A DNA stretch of 64,000 nt, taken from contig CAMDOF010000001.1 of NCBI GenBank assembly GCA_945903465.1, forward strand, positions 119,442-183,441, read 5' to 3'. The stretch comes from Opitutus sp. GAS368. Its GTDB lineage: Bacteria; Verrucomicrobiota; Verrucomicrobiia; Opitutales; Opitutaceae. Both the position numbers and the translations under genes were made by a program. Below the pieces are notes generated by a model that saw only the letters and a program-made list of their open reading frames with translations, did not search any database and had not been told where the DNA came from. Below, piece after piece: positions 26,505 to 35,753 of the stretch (its first letter is position 1; each line of letters opens with the position of its first letter).

Positions 26505-27791
26505 ATGCTTAAAAACCGACTAAGCACCCTCCGGTTCCTCACGCCCCTGCTCCTCGTCACGACTGTCTGGAGCGATGAAAACTGGCCTCAATTTCGGGGC
26601 CCCGCCGGCCAAGGGCACTCGACCGCCACCGCGCTGCCACTCACTTGGAGCGAGACTGAGCATGTGACGTGGAAGACCGCCATCCACGGCAAGGCGTGGT
26701 CATCACCGGTCGTCTTCGGGGGACAAGTCTGGCTCACCACCGCCAGCGAAAATGGCACCGAACTCCTTGCTATCGGCATCGATCGCGCCACGGGAAAAAT
26801 CGTCCACGATCTGAAACTTTTCCAAATCGAAAAGCCGCAATATGCGGATAAATTCAACAGCTACGGCTCACCGACCCCGATTATCGAGGAGGGTCGCCTC
26901 TACGTCACGTTTGGTTCCCCCGGCACCGCCTGCCTCGACACTCAGACGGGCCGAGTCCTCTGGGAGCGACGAGATCTTCTGTGCAACCATTGGCGAGGGG
27001 CGGGCTCTTCTCCGACCCTCTGGAAAAATCTCCTGATTATGCACTTCGATGGCTCCGACTATCAGTACATCATCGCACTCGATAAAAAGACCGGAAAGAC
27101 GGTCTGGAAAACAGATCGCTCCATTGATTTTCAAGATCTAACCCCGGAAGGTAAGCCGACCCGCGACGGTGATTTCCGCAAAGGGTTTTCATCTCCGCTC
27201 GTCATCACGCACGAGGGCAAACCCATTTTGGTGAGCGCGGCTTCCAAAGCGACTTACGCCTACGAACCCGAGACCGGAAAGGAGATATGGCGCGTCGAAG
27301 AGCGTAAACATCACTCGGGCACGGTGCGCCCTGTCGTCGGGCACGGACTCGTATTTACGGCCACCGGTCTGGCCAAGGGCGAACTCTGGGCCGTGAAGCT
27401 CGGCGGCACCGGCGTTGTTACCGACACTCATGTCGCTTGGAAAGTCGCGCGCAACGTTCCCAACCGGCCGTCGCCAATACTCGTCGGCGAACTTCTCTTT
27501 ATGGTCGATCAGGACAGCGGTGTCGTCACCTGCCTCCAAGCCAAAACCGGCCAAGAAGTTTGGCGCGAACGCCTGCCCGGCACGGGCAACCACTCCTGCT
27601 CACCGCTCTACGCGGAGGGTCGAATCTACTTTTTCAGTGAAAACGGTTTCGGCACCGTCATCGAAGCCGGTCCGCAGTTCAAAGTGCTCGCCGAAAATAA
27701 AGTGGAGGCTGGGATCATGGCTTCGCCCGCCGCCGCTGGTAAGGCCCTTTTCCTACGCACCAAAACGCATCTGTACCGAATCGAAAATTGA
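26505..27791 (+). CDS. Exported PQQ-like beta-propeller protein (BamB-like)
   Basis: A 428-residue protein with a signal peptide (MLKNRLSTLRFLTPLLLVTTVWS, cut before DENWPQFRG). The mature part starts NWPQFRGPAGQGHS, a frequent opening in planctomycete/verrucomicrobial PQQ-repeat proteins, followed by repeated tryptophan-docking motifs such as LDTQTGRVLWERR, LDKKTGKTVWKTD, YEPETGKEIWRVE and LQAKTGQEVWRER. These build an eight-bladed beta-propeller. No PQQ-dehydrogenase catalytic residues are apparent, so a scaffolding or binding role is more likely than catalysis. ATG 26505 is chosen for the signal peptide; the frame is open further upstream. A paralogue lies at 62280. Confidence 0.85.
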   Translation: MLKNRLSTLRFLTPLLLVTTVWSDENWPQFRGPAGQGHSTATALPLTWSETEHVTWKTAIHGKAWSSPVVFGGQVWLTTASENGTELLAIGIDRATGKIVHDLKLFQIEKPQYADKFNSYGSPTPIIEEGRLYVTFGSPGTACLDTQTGRVLWERRDLLCNHWRGAGSSPTLWKNLLIMHFDGSDYQYIIALDKKTGKTVWKTDRSIDFQDLTPEGKPTRDGDFRKGFSSPLVITHEGKPILVSAASKATYAYEPETGKEIWRVEERKHHSGTVRPVVGHGLVFTATGLAKGELWAVKLGGTGVVTDTHVAWKVARNVPNRPSPILVGELLFMVDQDSGVVTCLQAKTGQEVWRERLPGTGNHSCSPLYAEGRIYFFSENGFGTVIEAGPQFKVLAENKVEAGIMASPAAAGKALFLRTKTHLYRIEN

Positions 27792-27859
27792 CCAAACCAA
27801 GAACGCTGGGCGCGCCCGGCCTTACCAGCCAGCATGGTCTTTCCTTTTGAGGTCACCGA

Positions 27860-29575
27860 TTGCGGTCAGGTGGAGCGGAGGACGCGCAGGCAGGCGGCGG
27901 GATGAGAGTGGAGCTGTTCGTGGATTTCGGGATGGGAGACGCCGGGAAAGTGTTCGGGCAGGAGGGCGAACAGGGCGTTGCGCAGGAGCGCGAGGCTGGC
28001 CAGCACACTGGGATGGCGCGTGCGCGACTGGTCCTCGCCCCAGACCGCGTCGCGGCGCCAGTGGTTGCGGATCTCGACGTACGGATCTCGACGCCGCCCC
28101 AGTGGCCGCGCACCAGCGCCTGCCATTGCATCGGCGTGTAGTCGACCAGCCTCCGCGCTCGACACTGAGTAGCGCGTCTCGGTGACGGTTTGGGCCTTTT
28201 TCTTATACATCGTGGCACTGCGGACCACGACGATGCTGCGGGCGAAGGGCAACTCGGCCGCGCTCGCCTCGAAGGCCAAAGCGGCGAGGGCGCGCACTTC
28301 TACCCGGCCGCGGCCAGCCGTCGTCTGGACAAAAAAAGGCCCGGGCGCGCGGCCAACGCCTGCCGCCTGCGCGAGCCGCCCGAGCTGGTTGCCTTTGACC
28401 TGAAAGAGATAGTCGCCGCCTTTTCCACCACGGCGCGCCGTTCGCTTTTTGGCAATGGCGGGCGGTGGCGGTGATGAGTTTGCCGCCGAGGGCCGGGAGT
28501 TTTTCAAGGAGGGCGGTCGCGTCCACTTTTTCGCAGCGCGGCGTGCCATCCTTTTGGTCGTGAACGGCGACCGCCTGCGGGGCGCCGTCCTCGTGCGGCG
28601 CGAGCGTGAGCAGGCCGAGGTGATCGCGGAGCATTTTGCCGTCCATCGCGAGGGCCTGCGGGAGCGTGCCCACGTGCGCCAGCAACCCGTCGCTCAGCCG
28701 CGAGGCAAACATGGCCTGATCAAGCCGCCCGAGCACCGCGTAGAACACGCCATAGCGGGGTACTTCATAAAAAGCCTGCGTGCCCTTGCGCACGGGCAGG
28801 CCGAGCAGCCGGCGTTGGCGCCGGTGCAGCGTCTGGGCGAAAGGCACGATCTCGGCGATCTCGCGCCGGCCCGCGAGGAGCGCCATCGCGACCAACGTCA
28901 GCACGGCCCCGATGCGGAAGCGCGTGTTTTTGGCGCGGGGATCGGGGGCCTTTTGCAACACCTCGGAAAGCGAGAGCAACTGCGGCTGGTCCACCGGCAA
29001 CACCCCGGACGGCGGCGCGACGAGCCGCTGCCGGCAGTCGGTCGCCATCTCGACCGCACCCAGGTGGGCGCGGGCGCGCGCGTCGAGCGCGAACGACCAC
29101 AGCCGCTTCGGGCCGCTCGTTGGCGACGTAAGAATCGGCGCGATGCCGGCTGTAACCGGCGCTGCACCCACCGACTCCCAGTTGCCGGCTTGGTATCAGG
29201 TGCCCGCATACGCCTCCGGCTCGGTGAAGCTCTCGGCCAGGAGCGGGCGGTGGCCGAAGGTTTGCGGCCAGCGCTCCGGCAGGGCGCGCAAGGCGGCGGC
29301 GAGGGTTTGCGACGCGAGGTTCAGGGCGGCCGGTTTGTCGGCGGCACCAGAAAGCGGCGGTTTTGCAAGATGAGGTTCAGGCGCTCGACGCGTTGGATGG
29401 CGCTCCAACCGAGCCACCGGTCGCGGTCCTTCAACGAGCATCAGGCCGGGCCCCACACCAGCAAGGCGACCGGCGCCCCGCGCACCGCGCCCCGCGCACC
29501 GCGCCCCGCGCACGCGCACGAGCTGACGCAGGTAATCGCCGACCGGCCGGCCCGCGCCGAGGTCATGCCGCCCGG
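27860..29575 (-). pseudogene. DUF4338-ISAs1 family transposase, broken by stop and frameshifts
   Basis: Read on the minus strand, the upper part (29575 to about 29150) encodes a DUF4338 (DruA-like) domain: HDLGAGRPVGDYLRQLVR, then LASQTLAAALRALPERWPQTFGHRPLLAESF, ending AYAGT-stop-YQAGNWESVG. The stop at 29196-29198 (TGA) sits where the family has cysteine (GTCYRAANW). The lower part is an ISAs1/H-repeat-type DDE transposase: DPRAKNTRFRIGAVLTLVAMALLAGRR, then LAMDGKMLRDH with the catalytic aspartate. At least three further frameshifts (near 28440, 28160 and 28090) interrupt the C-terminal half, and the 5' end is truncated or frameshifted. I could not identify terminal inverted repeats. Confidence 0.8.
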
Positions 29576-29854
29576 CTAATTGGCGCTTCGAACCACGCGA
29601 AATTGGGTGCCGCCACGACCTCCACAGTCAGTTCGCCGCGACCCGCCGCCACCGCCATCGCCCCTTTGGAAATTTCGGGAAGAGAGTTCATCCCATCCGA
29701 GCACAGTCCGACGGCCGGATTTTGTTTGGCCCAAAAGCAACTCCCGTCCCCAGGCCGCACTTAGGGCCGTGGAAAAAAATACCATGCCAAGGCGAGCACA
29801 GGTGCGGCTTTTCCGTTGACCGTGCCCACCAGCGACTGAGAAGGTCCGCGCCTT
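29576..29854. other. Short gap upstream of ychF
   Basis: 279 bases with no gene. It must hold the ychF promoter; an open frame on the minus strand here only continues the shadow of ychF. Confidence 0.4.
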
Positions 29855-30958
29855 ATGCTCAAAGCTGGCATCGTCGGTCTGCCCAACGTTGGTAAATCCA
29901 CTCTCTTCAACGCCCTCACTCGATCCCGCAAGGCCGAGGCGGCCAATTATCCGTTTTGCACCATCGATCCGAATATCGGAGTCGTGATCGTGCCCGACGA
30001 GCGCGCCTACGTCCTTCAGAAAATTGCCAAGACCAACGTCGTCGTCCCCGCCGCCATCGAGTTCGTCGATATCGCGGGTCTCGTCGCCGGTGCGAGCAAA
30101 GGAGAGGGTCTTGGTAATCAATTCCTCGCCACGATCCGCGAGGTCGACGCCATCGTGCAAGTCGTCCGGTGCTTCGAGGATCCCGACATCGTCCATACGA
30201 TGGGTGAGATCGATCCTATCCGCGACATTGAGGTAATCACCACTGAGCTCGTCCTCGCCGACCTCGACTCCGTCAGCAAACGCATCGACAAGACGCAAAA
30301 GAAAGCGAAGTCCGGCGATAAGGAGGCCATCATCGAAGTGGCACTCCTTCAAAAACTCGAACCTCACCTCAACTCCGGCAAGACCGCGAACACGCTCGTT
30401 GGGACCGATGATGAGAAGGCGTTGATGAAGCTATTTCAACTGCTTACCGCCAAACCTGTACTCTTCGCATGCAACGTCGCCGAAAACGATCTCGCGACCG
30501 CTGAACAAAATAAATTTGTCCAAAAGGTCGCGGAGTACGTTCACACGCACCACGATGCCGCCTACGTGCCGATCAGTGCAAAAATTGAATCCGAACTCAT
30601 CGATCTGCCGGCCGATGAGGCGAAGGCATTTCTCAAAGATCTCGGCGTCGATGATTCCGGCGTATCTTCATTGATTCGCGGAACCTACGCGCTCCTCGGC
30701 CTGCAAACCTATTTTACCGCGGGTGAAAAGGAGGTTCGCGCTTGGACGATCAAAAAGGGCTGGAAGGCTCCACAAGCCGCCGGCGTCATTCATACCGATT
30801 TCGAAAAAGGTTTCATCAAGGCCGAAATCGTCTCCTACAAAGACCTGACCACACTCGGTAGTGTCGCCGCCGCCCGCGATGCCGGCAAGTACCGGTTAGA
30901 GGGGAAGGAATACGTCTTCGCCGACGGCGACGTTGCCCTTTTCCGTTTTAACACCTAA
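29855..30958 (+). CDS. ychF: Ribosome-binding redox-sensitive ATPase YchF
   Basis: A 367-residue OBG-family protein that binds ribosomes and hydrolyses ATP. The P-loop GLPNVGKSTLFNALT (residues 7-21), switch region YPFCTIDPNIG (about 32-42), DIAGLVAGASKGEGLGNQFLATIREVDAIVQVVRCF (about 71-106), and the NxxE-type specificity loop ACNVAENDL in place of NKxD are all visible. A central coiled-coil insertion precedes the C-terminal TGS domain, where FTAGEKEVRAWTIKKGWKAPQAAGVIHTDFEKGFIKAEI is almost invariant in the family. Full length. Confidence 0.97.
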   Translation: MLKAGIVGLPNVGKSTLFNALTRSRKAEAANYPFCTIDPNIGVVIVPDERAYVLQKIAKTNVVVPAAIEFVDIAGLVAGASKGEGLGNQFLATIREVDAIVQVVRCFEDPDIVHTMGEIDPIRDIEVITTELVLADLDSVSKRIDKTQKKAKSGDKEAIIEVALLQKLEPHLNSGKTANTLVGTDDEKALMKLFQLLTAKPVLFACNVAENDLATAEQNKFVQKVAEYVHTHHDAAYVPISAKIESELIDLPADEAKAFLKDLGVDDSGVSSLIRGTYALLGLQTYFTAGEKEVRAWTIKKGWKAPQAAGVIHTDFEKGFIKAEIVSYKDLTTLGSVAAARDAGKYRLEGKEYVFADGDVALFRFNT

Positions 30959-31039
30959 AAACTGCCAGAGGTTACGTTCCTGTAAAACGATCTCGTCGCG
31001 GGTTGCCAGCGAACCATTTTTATACTGCATCAGTTCCCC

Positions 31040-31843
31040 ATGTCGCGCGCCGCCATTTGGTTCACCCACGCTCTCTTCGGGGTCTGCCTCACCGCCGCGC
31101 ACCCTGGGCTAGAACTTGGGATGGAGCAACTGAACGGCGAGATCGCCGGATCCCCGCGCGACGCGGAGCTCTATCTTAAGCGTGGTGAACTTTACGCCCA
31201 GCACGAAGACCCCGTGCAGGCCGAGGCTAATTTCCTCCGCGCGGCCGAACTCAGCCCAGCCCTGCCCGGCCTGCGGCAATCCCGTGGTCAACTCGCCCTT
31301 GCCCAACGCCAATTCAGCGAAGCCCTCGTTCATCTCAACCAAGCCCTCGTCGAGGAGCCAACCAATACCAGCGCGCAAATTCTTCGCGCCCGCGTTTACA
31401 CCGCCCTCAAAAATATTCCTGCCGCGCTCGCCGACTACGCCGCCGCCAGCAGTCGCCTCACCTCGGTCCATCCTGAATTGGTACTCGAGCACGCGCGAAT
31501 CTTGCCGCCGAGCGAGGCCCTCCAGCACCTTGACCGCGCCCTCACGCAGATCGGCTACGTCCCGGCGCTCCTCAACCAGGCCATTGCAATCGCCCTTTCC
31601 CTCGGACTTACCGACGAGGCCCTCCGCTGGCTCGACCACGCCGTCAGCACGAGCGAACGCCCCGAGTTAGGTCTTAAGCGCCGCGGCGATATTCTCGCCG
31701 CCGCCGGTCGCCGACCCGAAGCGATCAAGGCCTACCTCAATGCGCAAAAGGCGATCAACAACCTGCCGCCTTGGCTTCGCGAATCGCCCGAAATCACCCA
31801 ACTTTCCTCCGAACTTTCCCGTCTCACCGCTTCTCAATCCTAA
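31040..31843 (+). CDS. Exported tetratricopeptide-repeat protein
   Basis: A 267-residue protein with a short hydrophobic N-terminus (FTHALFGVCLTAAHP). It is followed by about five TPR units: PRDAELYLKRGELYAQHEDPVQAEANFLRAAELSP, LPGLRQSRGQLALAQRQFSEALVHLNQALVEEP and further units to about residue 245. TPRs form a helical scaffold for protein-protein contacts. Its stop is 10 bases before the phosphatase gene, so the two are probably co-transcribed and the TPR protein may act with that enzyme. No specific family is recognised. Confidence 0.75.
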   Translation: MSRAAIWFTHALFGVCLTAAHPGLELGMEQLNGEIAGSPRDAELYLKRGELYAQHEDPVQAEANFLRAAELSPALPGLRQSRGQLALAQRQFSEALVHLNQALVEEPTNTSAQILRARVYTALKNIPAALADYAAASSRLTSVHPELVLEHARILPPSEALQHLDRALTQIGYVPALLNQAIAIALSLGLTDEALRWLDHAVSTSERPELGLKRRGDILAAAGRRPEAIKAYLNAQKAINNLPPWLRESPEITQLSSELSRLTASQS

Positions 31844-31853
31844 CATTCTCTCG

Positions 31854-33206
31854 ATGCACTACCCTCGGCTTCTCCAACCTGCCCTTCTCCTCGCCCTCAT
31901 TTTGGCGAGTCCTTCAATCGACGCCGCCACCACCGTCGTGCGCGGCCCCTATCTGCAAATCCCGACACCTACCAGCATGGTCGTCCGCTGGCGCACCGAT
32001 ACCACCGAGCCCTCCGTCGTCAGCTTCGGCACCGATCGCACCCAACTCACTCAGGTCAGCAGAGCGGAGGGCGTCACCGCCGAGCACGTGGTCGAACTCG
32101 TGGGACTCAAGCCCGCCACCAAATATTTCTACTCCGTGGGCGGCGTCGCAGTCCCACCACCCGCCGCTGGAAAAAAAGCCGGCGCGGAAGATGCGCCGGG
32201 CCGCGCCAGCCTCTACAACTTCACGACCCCGCCGCCCGTCGGTCCAGCCCAGCCCACCCGTATCTGGGTGCTTGGCGATCCTGGCACGAAGGGCGCCACC
32301 CAGGCCGCCGTGCGCGACGCCTACAACAAATTTAACGGTAAAAACTCAACGGACTTAGTGCTGCTGCTTGGCGATAACGCCTACCCTGATGGCACGGACG
32401 CCGACTATCAAAAGGCGATTTTCGAGATGTATCCGCAGACCCTCGCGACCGTACCTTTTTGGTCAACGCTCGGAAACCACGACGGCAAAAGCGCCAACTC
32501 CGCCACGCAATCCGGGGTTTATTACGACATCTTCACACTACCGACGCGGGCCCAGGCCGGGGGCGTCGTGTCCGGAACCGAGGCGTACTACTCCTTCGAC
32601 TACGCCAACACTCATTTCATTTGCCTCGACTCTCACGATTCCGAGCGCTCCGCCAATAGCCCGATGATGCAGTGGCTAAAATCCGACCTCATCGCCACTC
32701 AGCGCGATTGGATCATCGCGTTTTTTCACCATCCCACTTATACCAAAGGCACCCATGATTCGGATAAAGATAGCGATTCCGCAGGTCGGATGAACGATAT
32801 GCGCGCCCTCTTTTTACCCGTACTCGAACAGGGCGGCGTCGATCTCGTCCTCACCGGTCACTCGCACGTCTACGAGCGCTCATGGCTCCTGGATGGCCAC
32901 TATGGAAAATCAGAAACCTTCAACGCCGCCAACCACCTGAAGCAAAAAGTATCCGGTCGCGCCGACGGCGATGGCGTGTATCGTAAACCCCGCGCGCGCT
33001 CCCCCCACTTTGGCGAGATCAACGTCGTCACCGGCAGCGCCGGCCACGCCAGCAGTAAACCAGTCCCACTCAACCACCCCGCCTTTTTTCTATCTCTGAA
33101 TGAAGCCGGCTCCTCGATCGTCGATGTCAACGGATTGAAGATGGAATTTACCTTCCTAAACGAGCAGGGGGTAAAGCGCGACTGGTTCACCATCGTCAAG
33201 GAATAG
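31854..33206 (+). CDS. Secreted purple-acid-phosphatase-like metallophosphoesterase
   Basis: A 450-residue protein with signal peptide (MHYPRLLQPALLLALILASPSIDA). An N-terminal fibronectin-like domain (about residues 30-125, VVRGPYLQIPTPTSMVVRWRTD) precedes the calcineurin-like core. Metal-ligand motifs are VLGDPGTKG (the family GD/GDxG), LLLGDNAYPDG (GDxxY, typical of purple acid phosphatases), LGNHDGKS (GNHD), FFHHPTYTKG and GHSHVYERS (GHxH). Together these predict a dinuclear Fe/Zn or Fe/Mn phosphomonoesterase acting outside the cytoplasm. ATG 31854 is chosen for the signal peptide, and the upstream in-frame extension overlaps the TPR gene. Confidence 0.88.
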   Translation: MHYPRLLQPALLLALILASPSIDAATTVVRGPYLQIPTPTSMVVRWRTDTTEPSVVSFGTDRTQLTQVSRAEGVTAEHVVELVGLKPATKYFYSVGGVAVPPPAAGKKAGAEDAPGRASLYNFTTPPPVGPAQPTRIWVLGDPGTKGATQAAVRDAYNKFNGKNSTDLVLLLGDNAYPDGTDADYQKAIFEMYPQTLATVPFWSTLGNHDGKSANSATQSGVYYDIFTLPTRAQAGGVVSGTEAYYSFDYANTHFICLDSHDSERSANSPMMQWLKSDLIATQRDWIIAFFHHPTYTKGTHDSDKDSDSAGRMNDMRALFLPVLEQGGVDLVLTGHSHVYERSWLLDGHYGKSETFNAANHLKQKVSGRADGDGVYRKPRARSPHFGEINVVTGSAGHASSKPVPLNHPAFFLSLNEAGSSIVDVNGLKMEFTFLNEQGVKRDWFTIVKE

Positions 33207-33313
33207 GTGCCTACCCGCTTGAATCCAGCGCGACCAACCCAAGCAACCCGCGCCATGCTCGAAGACGCGGATTTGCTGGACGGCAAGCTCGTGCGTAAAA
33301 AAAACCTTCCACG

Positions 33314-34939
33314 ATGAGCGCCGATTCTTCAGGCCACTCGGCTTCCCCTCCACCGGCCGAATCACTCGATTCGTCGCTCCTCCGTGTGCTCATGGATACG
33401 AGCGCGGATCGAATTTATTTCAAAGACCGCGCGAGCCGCTTCGTTCGTAATAATGCGGCCCACGCGACTTCGCTCGGGGCCGCCTCACCCGATGAATGCG
33501 TCGGAAAATGCGATCGCGATTTCTTTTCACCCGCTCACGCCGCTCAAGCCTTCGCTGACGAGCAGAGCATCATCCAAACCGGCCAGCCGCTCATCGCCAA
33601 GGTCGAGCGCCTGACCATGCTCGACGGTCAGCACGGCTGGGCCTCCACCACTAAAATGCCGTGGCGAGACTCCCACGGAAATATCATCGGCACCTTCGGT
33701 CTTACGCGCGATATCACCGCCACCAAAGAAGCCGAAGATAAACTGCTCGAGGAGCGCAATCTCCTCCGCACCATCATCGATCACTTGCCCAGCCGGCTCT
33801 ACGTCAAAGACCAGCTTTCACGCTACATCCTGAATAACCGCGCCCATCTCGCCGCGCTCGGCGTCACTTCCCAAGAAGAGGCCACCGGCCAGACCACCAC
33901 CACGTTCTTCCCAGGCGAACGGGGGCGCCAAGCCCTCGCGGACGACAGCCTCGTTTTGAGTGGCGGCCACTCCGTGATTAACCAGGAAAAATCTGACTTT
34001 GATCCCGCTGGCGATGTTCACTGGTCGCTCGTCACGAAGGTCCCCTTGCGTGACACCCAGCAAGCCATCGTGGGACTCGTCGGCATCAGCCACGACATCA
34101 CCCGGCGAAAAAAAGCCGAAGAGGAACTCCGCCGCCGCAGCGCCGAGATGGAGGCCGACCTGCAAATGGCCCGGCAGGTCCAAGAGTCGTTCCTCAACCG
34201 CGGCTACCCGATTTTCCCGCGGGGCGCGGCCCCCGCGGCCAGCGCCTTGCGCTTCGCGCACCGCTACCTTCCCGCCGAGACACTCGGTGGAGATTTTTTT
34301 GATATCATCCAGCTTTCCGATACCACGTGCGGCGTGCTCATTTGCGACGTGATGGGCCACGGCGTCCGGGCCGGCCTCCTCACCGCGTTGATTCGCGGGG
34401 TCGTCGAAGAAATGGGCCCGCGCGCCGCCGATCCGACCCACGTTCTCGCCGAGCTAAACCAGAGCCTGATGCCGATCATCGAGCATACTGGCCAACCCGT
34501 CTTCGCAACGGTTTTTTTTGGCGTGATTGATACCGTCGCGGGTTCACTCACTTACGGAAACGCCGGCCACCCCGCACCCCTCGTCCGCTCCGCCTTAACG
34601 GGGCTGGTCGACCGCCTCGCCCCCCAGGATCCTGAACCCGCCACGGGCTTGCTGCGAGATTTCGCCTACACCCGCTCCTCGTGCCCTTTCCACCCTGGGG
34701 ATCTTTTTCTCGGCTATACTGACGGCGTTATCGAGGCCACGGGTGCCTCTGGGGTCATGTTTGGCGAAGCCGGCGTCCGCGCCGTGCTCGCCGCCACCCG
34801 CGAAGTGTCCGGCGACCAATTCAGCGACGAACTTCTGGCCGCCCTCCGCTCGGCCAGCGGCCGAAACACTTTTGAAGACGACGTCTGCATCGTCACTATT
34901 CAGTCAGCGCAACCTGCACGCCCCGTCACTGACGTTTAG
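33314..34939 (+). CDS. PAS-PAS-SpoIIE (PP2C) serine phosphatase
   Basis: A 541-residue cytoplasmic signalling protein. Two PAS domains are present (about residues 20-140 and 150-270), each followed by a PAC-like end (FGLTRDITATKEAEDKL and VGISHDITRRKKAEEEL). A short coiled coil (RRRSAEMEADLQMARQVQESFL) leads into the PP2C/SpoIIE domain. Metal-binding motifs there are GGDFFDI (about 327-333), CDVMGHGVRAG (about 343-353), NAGHPAPL and GYTDGVIEA, ending NTFEDDVCIVTIQ with the last conserved DD. Such enzymes dephosphorylate anti-sigma-factor antagonists in partner-switching. No antagonist or anti-sigma gene is adjacent. Confidence 0.9.
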   Translation: MSADSSGHSASPPPAESLDSSLLRVLMDTSADRIYFKDRASRFVRNNAAHATSLGAASPDECVGKCDRDFFSPAHAAQAFADEQSIIQTGQPLIAKVERLTMLDGQHGWASTTKMPWRDSHGNIIGTFGLTRDITATKEAEDKLLEERNLLRTIIDHLPSRLYVKDQLSRYILNNRAHLAALGVTSQEEATGQTTTTFFPGERGRQALADDSLVLSGGHSVINQEKSDFDPAGDVHWSLVTKVPLRDTQQAIVGLVGISHDITRRKKAEEELRRRSAEMEADLQMARQVQESFLNRGYPIFPRGAAPAASALRFAHRYLPAETLGGDFFDIIQLSDTTCGVLICDVMGHGVRAGLLTALIRGVVEEMGPRAADPTHVLAELNQSLMPIIEHTGQPVFATVFFGVIDTVAGSLTYGNAGHPAPLVRSALTGLVDRLAPQDPEPATGLLRDFAYTRSSCPFHPGDLFLGYTDGVIEATGASGVMFGEAGVRAVLAATREVSGDQFSDELLAALRSASGRNTFEDDVCIVTIQSAQPARPVTDV

Positions 34940-34949
34940 GCCTGTCATT

Positions 34950-34972
34950 TTGTATCACTAAAGTTGATACAA
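34950..34972. terminator. Hairpin between convergent genes
   Basis: A perfect 8-bp inverted repeat TTGTATCA (34950-34957) / TGATACAA (34965-34972) with a 7-base loop, between the ends of the phosphatase gene and pxpA. The pxpA stop codon lies in the loop. AT-rich and without long T-tracts, so only a possible bidirectional terminator. Confidence 0.35.
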
Positions 34973-35752
34973 TAACGCGTTCTCGACCACTCCCGCCCGC
35001 GCATCCTCCGGGGCGGCGACGGCGACCCCCGCGGCCGCCAGTGCTTGCCGCAAAGCATGAGCCAGTACCACCGCGTGCGCGGCATCTCCATGCAAGCAGA
35101 CCGTCCCGGTGGTCACCCGGACCTCGCCACCGTCAATCGTGCCAACGACACCTCGCCTGATCATCCCCAGCACCTGCGCAATCGCCGCATCCACATCCAC
35201 CAGGACCGACCCAGGCCAACTCCGCGGTGTCAGCGAGCCATCACTCCGATAGGTCCGGTCAGCGAACACTTCCGGCACCACGATAAAATCTCCCGCCAAC
35301 CGGGCCACCCGCTCCAGTTCGCTCCCCGCTAGGACGTACAGAATACGCAGTGACGTCTGCTCGCGCAGCCCCCGGATCAACGCCTCCGCCAAAACGGCAT
35401 CCCCCGAAACACGGTTGTAGAGCGCCCCGTGCAACTTGACATGGCGCACCGTTGCACCGACCGCCCCCGCCACCGCCTGCAAGGCATGCACCTGCGCCAC
35501 CACACACGCGACCAGCGCATCCGTTGTCATCACCACCTCACGCCGCCCAAAATGCTCACGGTCTAAAAACCCGGGATGCGCCCCCATCGCCACGCCGTGC
35601 CGTTGCGCCAGCACCAGCGTCGCCCGCATCGTCACCAAATCACCCGCGTGACCCGCGCACGCGATATTGGCTGAGCTGATTAATGGCATCAAGGCCTCAT
35701 CCGCACCGCCGCCCTCTCCGAGATCACAATTTATATCGATTCGCGCTTTCAT
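34958..35752 (-). CDS. pxpA: 5-oxoprolinase subunit PxpA (LamB/YcsF family)
   Basis: A 264-residue enzyme subunit that, with PxpBC, cleaves 5-oxoproline to glutamate using ATP. The family signature is seen: N-terminal IDINCDLGEGGGADEALMPLISSANIACAGHAGD (residues 5-38) with the metal/catalytic residues, GAHPGFLDREHFGRR, and VKLHGALYN. The ATG at 35752 is chosen because 30 upstream in-frame residues are Arg/Trp/Cys-rich and overlap pxpBC. It starts immediately downstream of the pxpBC stop on the same strand, so the two are co-transcribed and probably coupled. Confidence 0.93.
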   Translation of the reverse strand: MKARIDINCDLGEGGGADEALMPLISSANIACAGHAGDLVTMRATLVLAQRHGVAMGAHPGFLDREHFGRREVVMTTDALVACVVAQVHALQAVAGAVGATVRHVKLHGALYNRVSGDAVLAEALIRGLREQTSLRILYVLAGSELERVARLAGDFIVVPEVFADRTYRSDGSLTPRSWPGSVLVDVDAAIAQVLGMIRRGVVGTIDGGEVRVTTGTVCLHGDAAHAVVLAHALRQALAAAGVAVAAPEDARAGVVENALLYQL

Positions 35753-35753
35753 C

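Noticed and set aside
29576..30367. A 263-residue minus-strand frame overlapping ychF
   Set aside because: Antisense shadow of a highly conserved gene.
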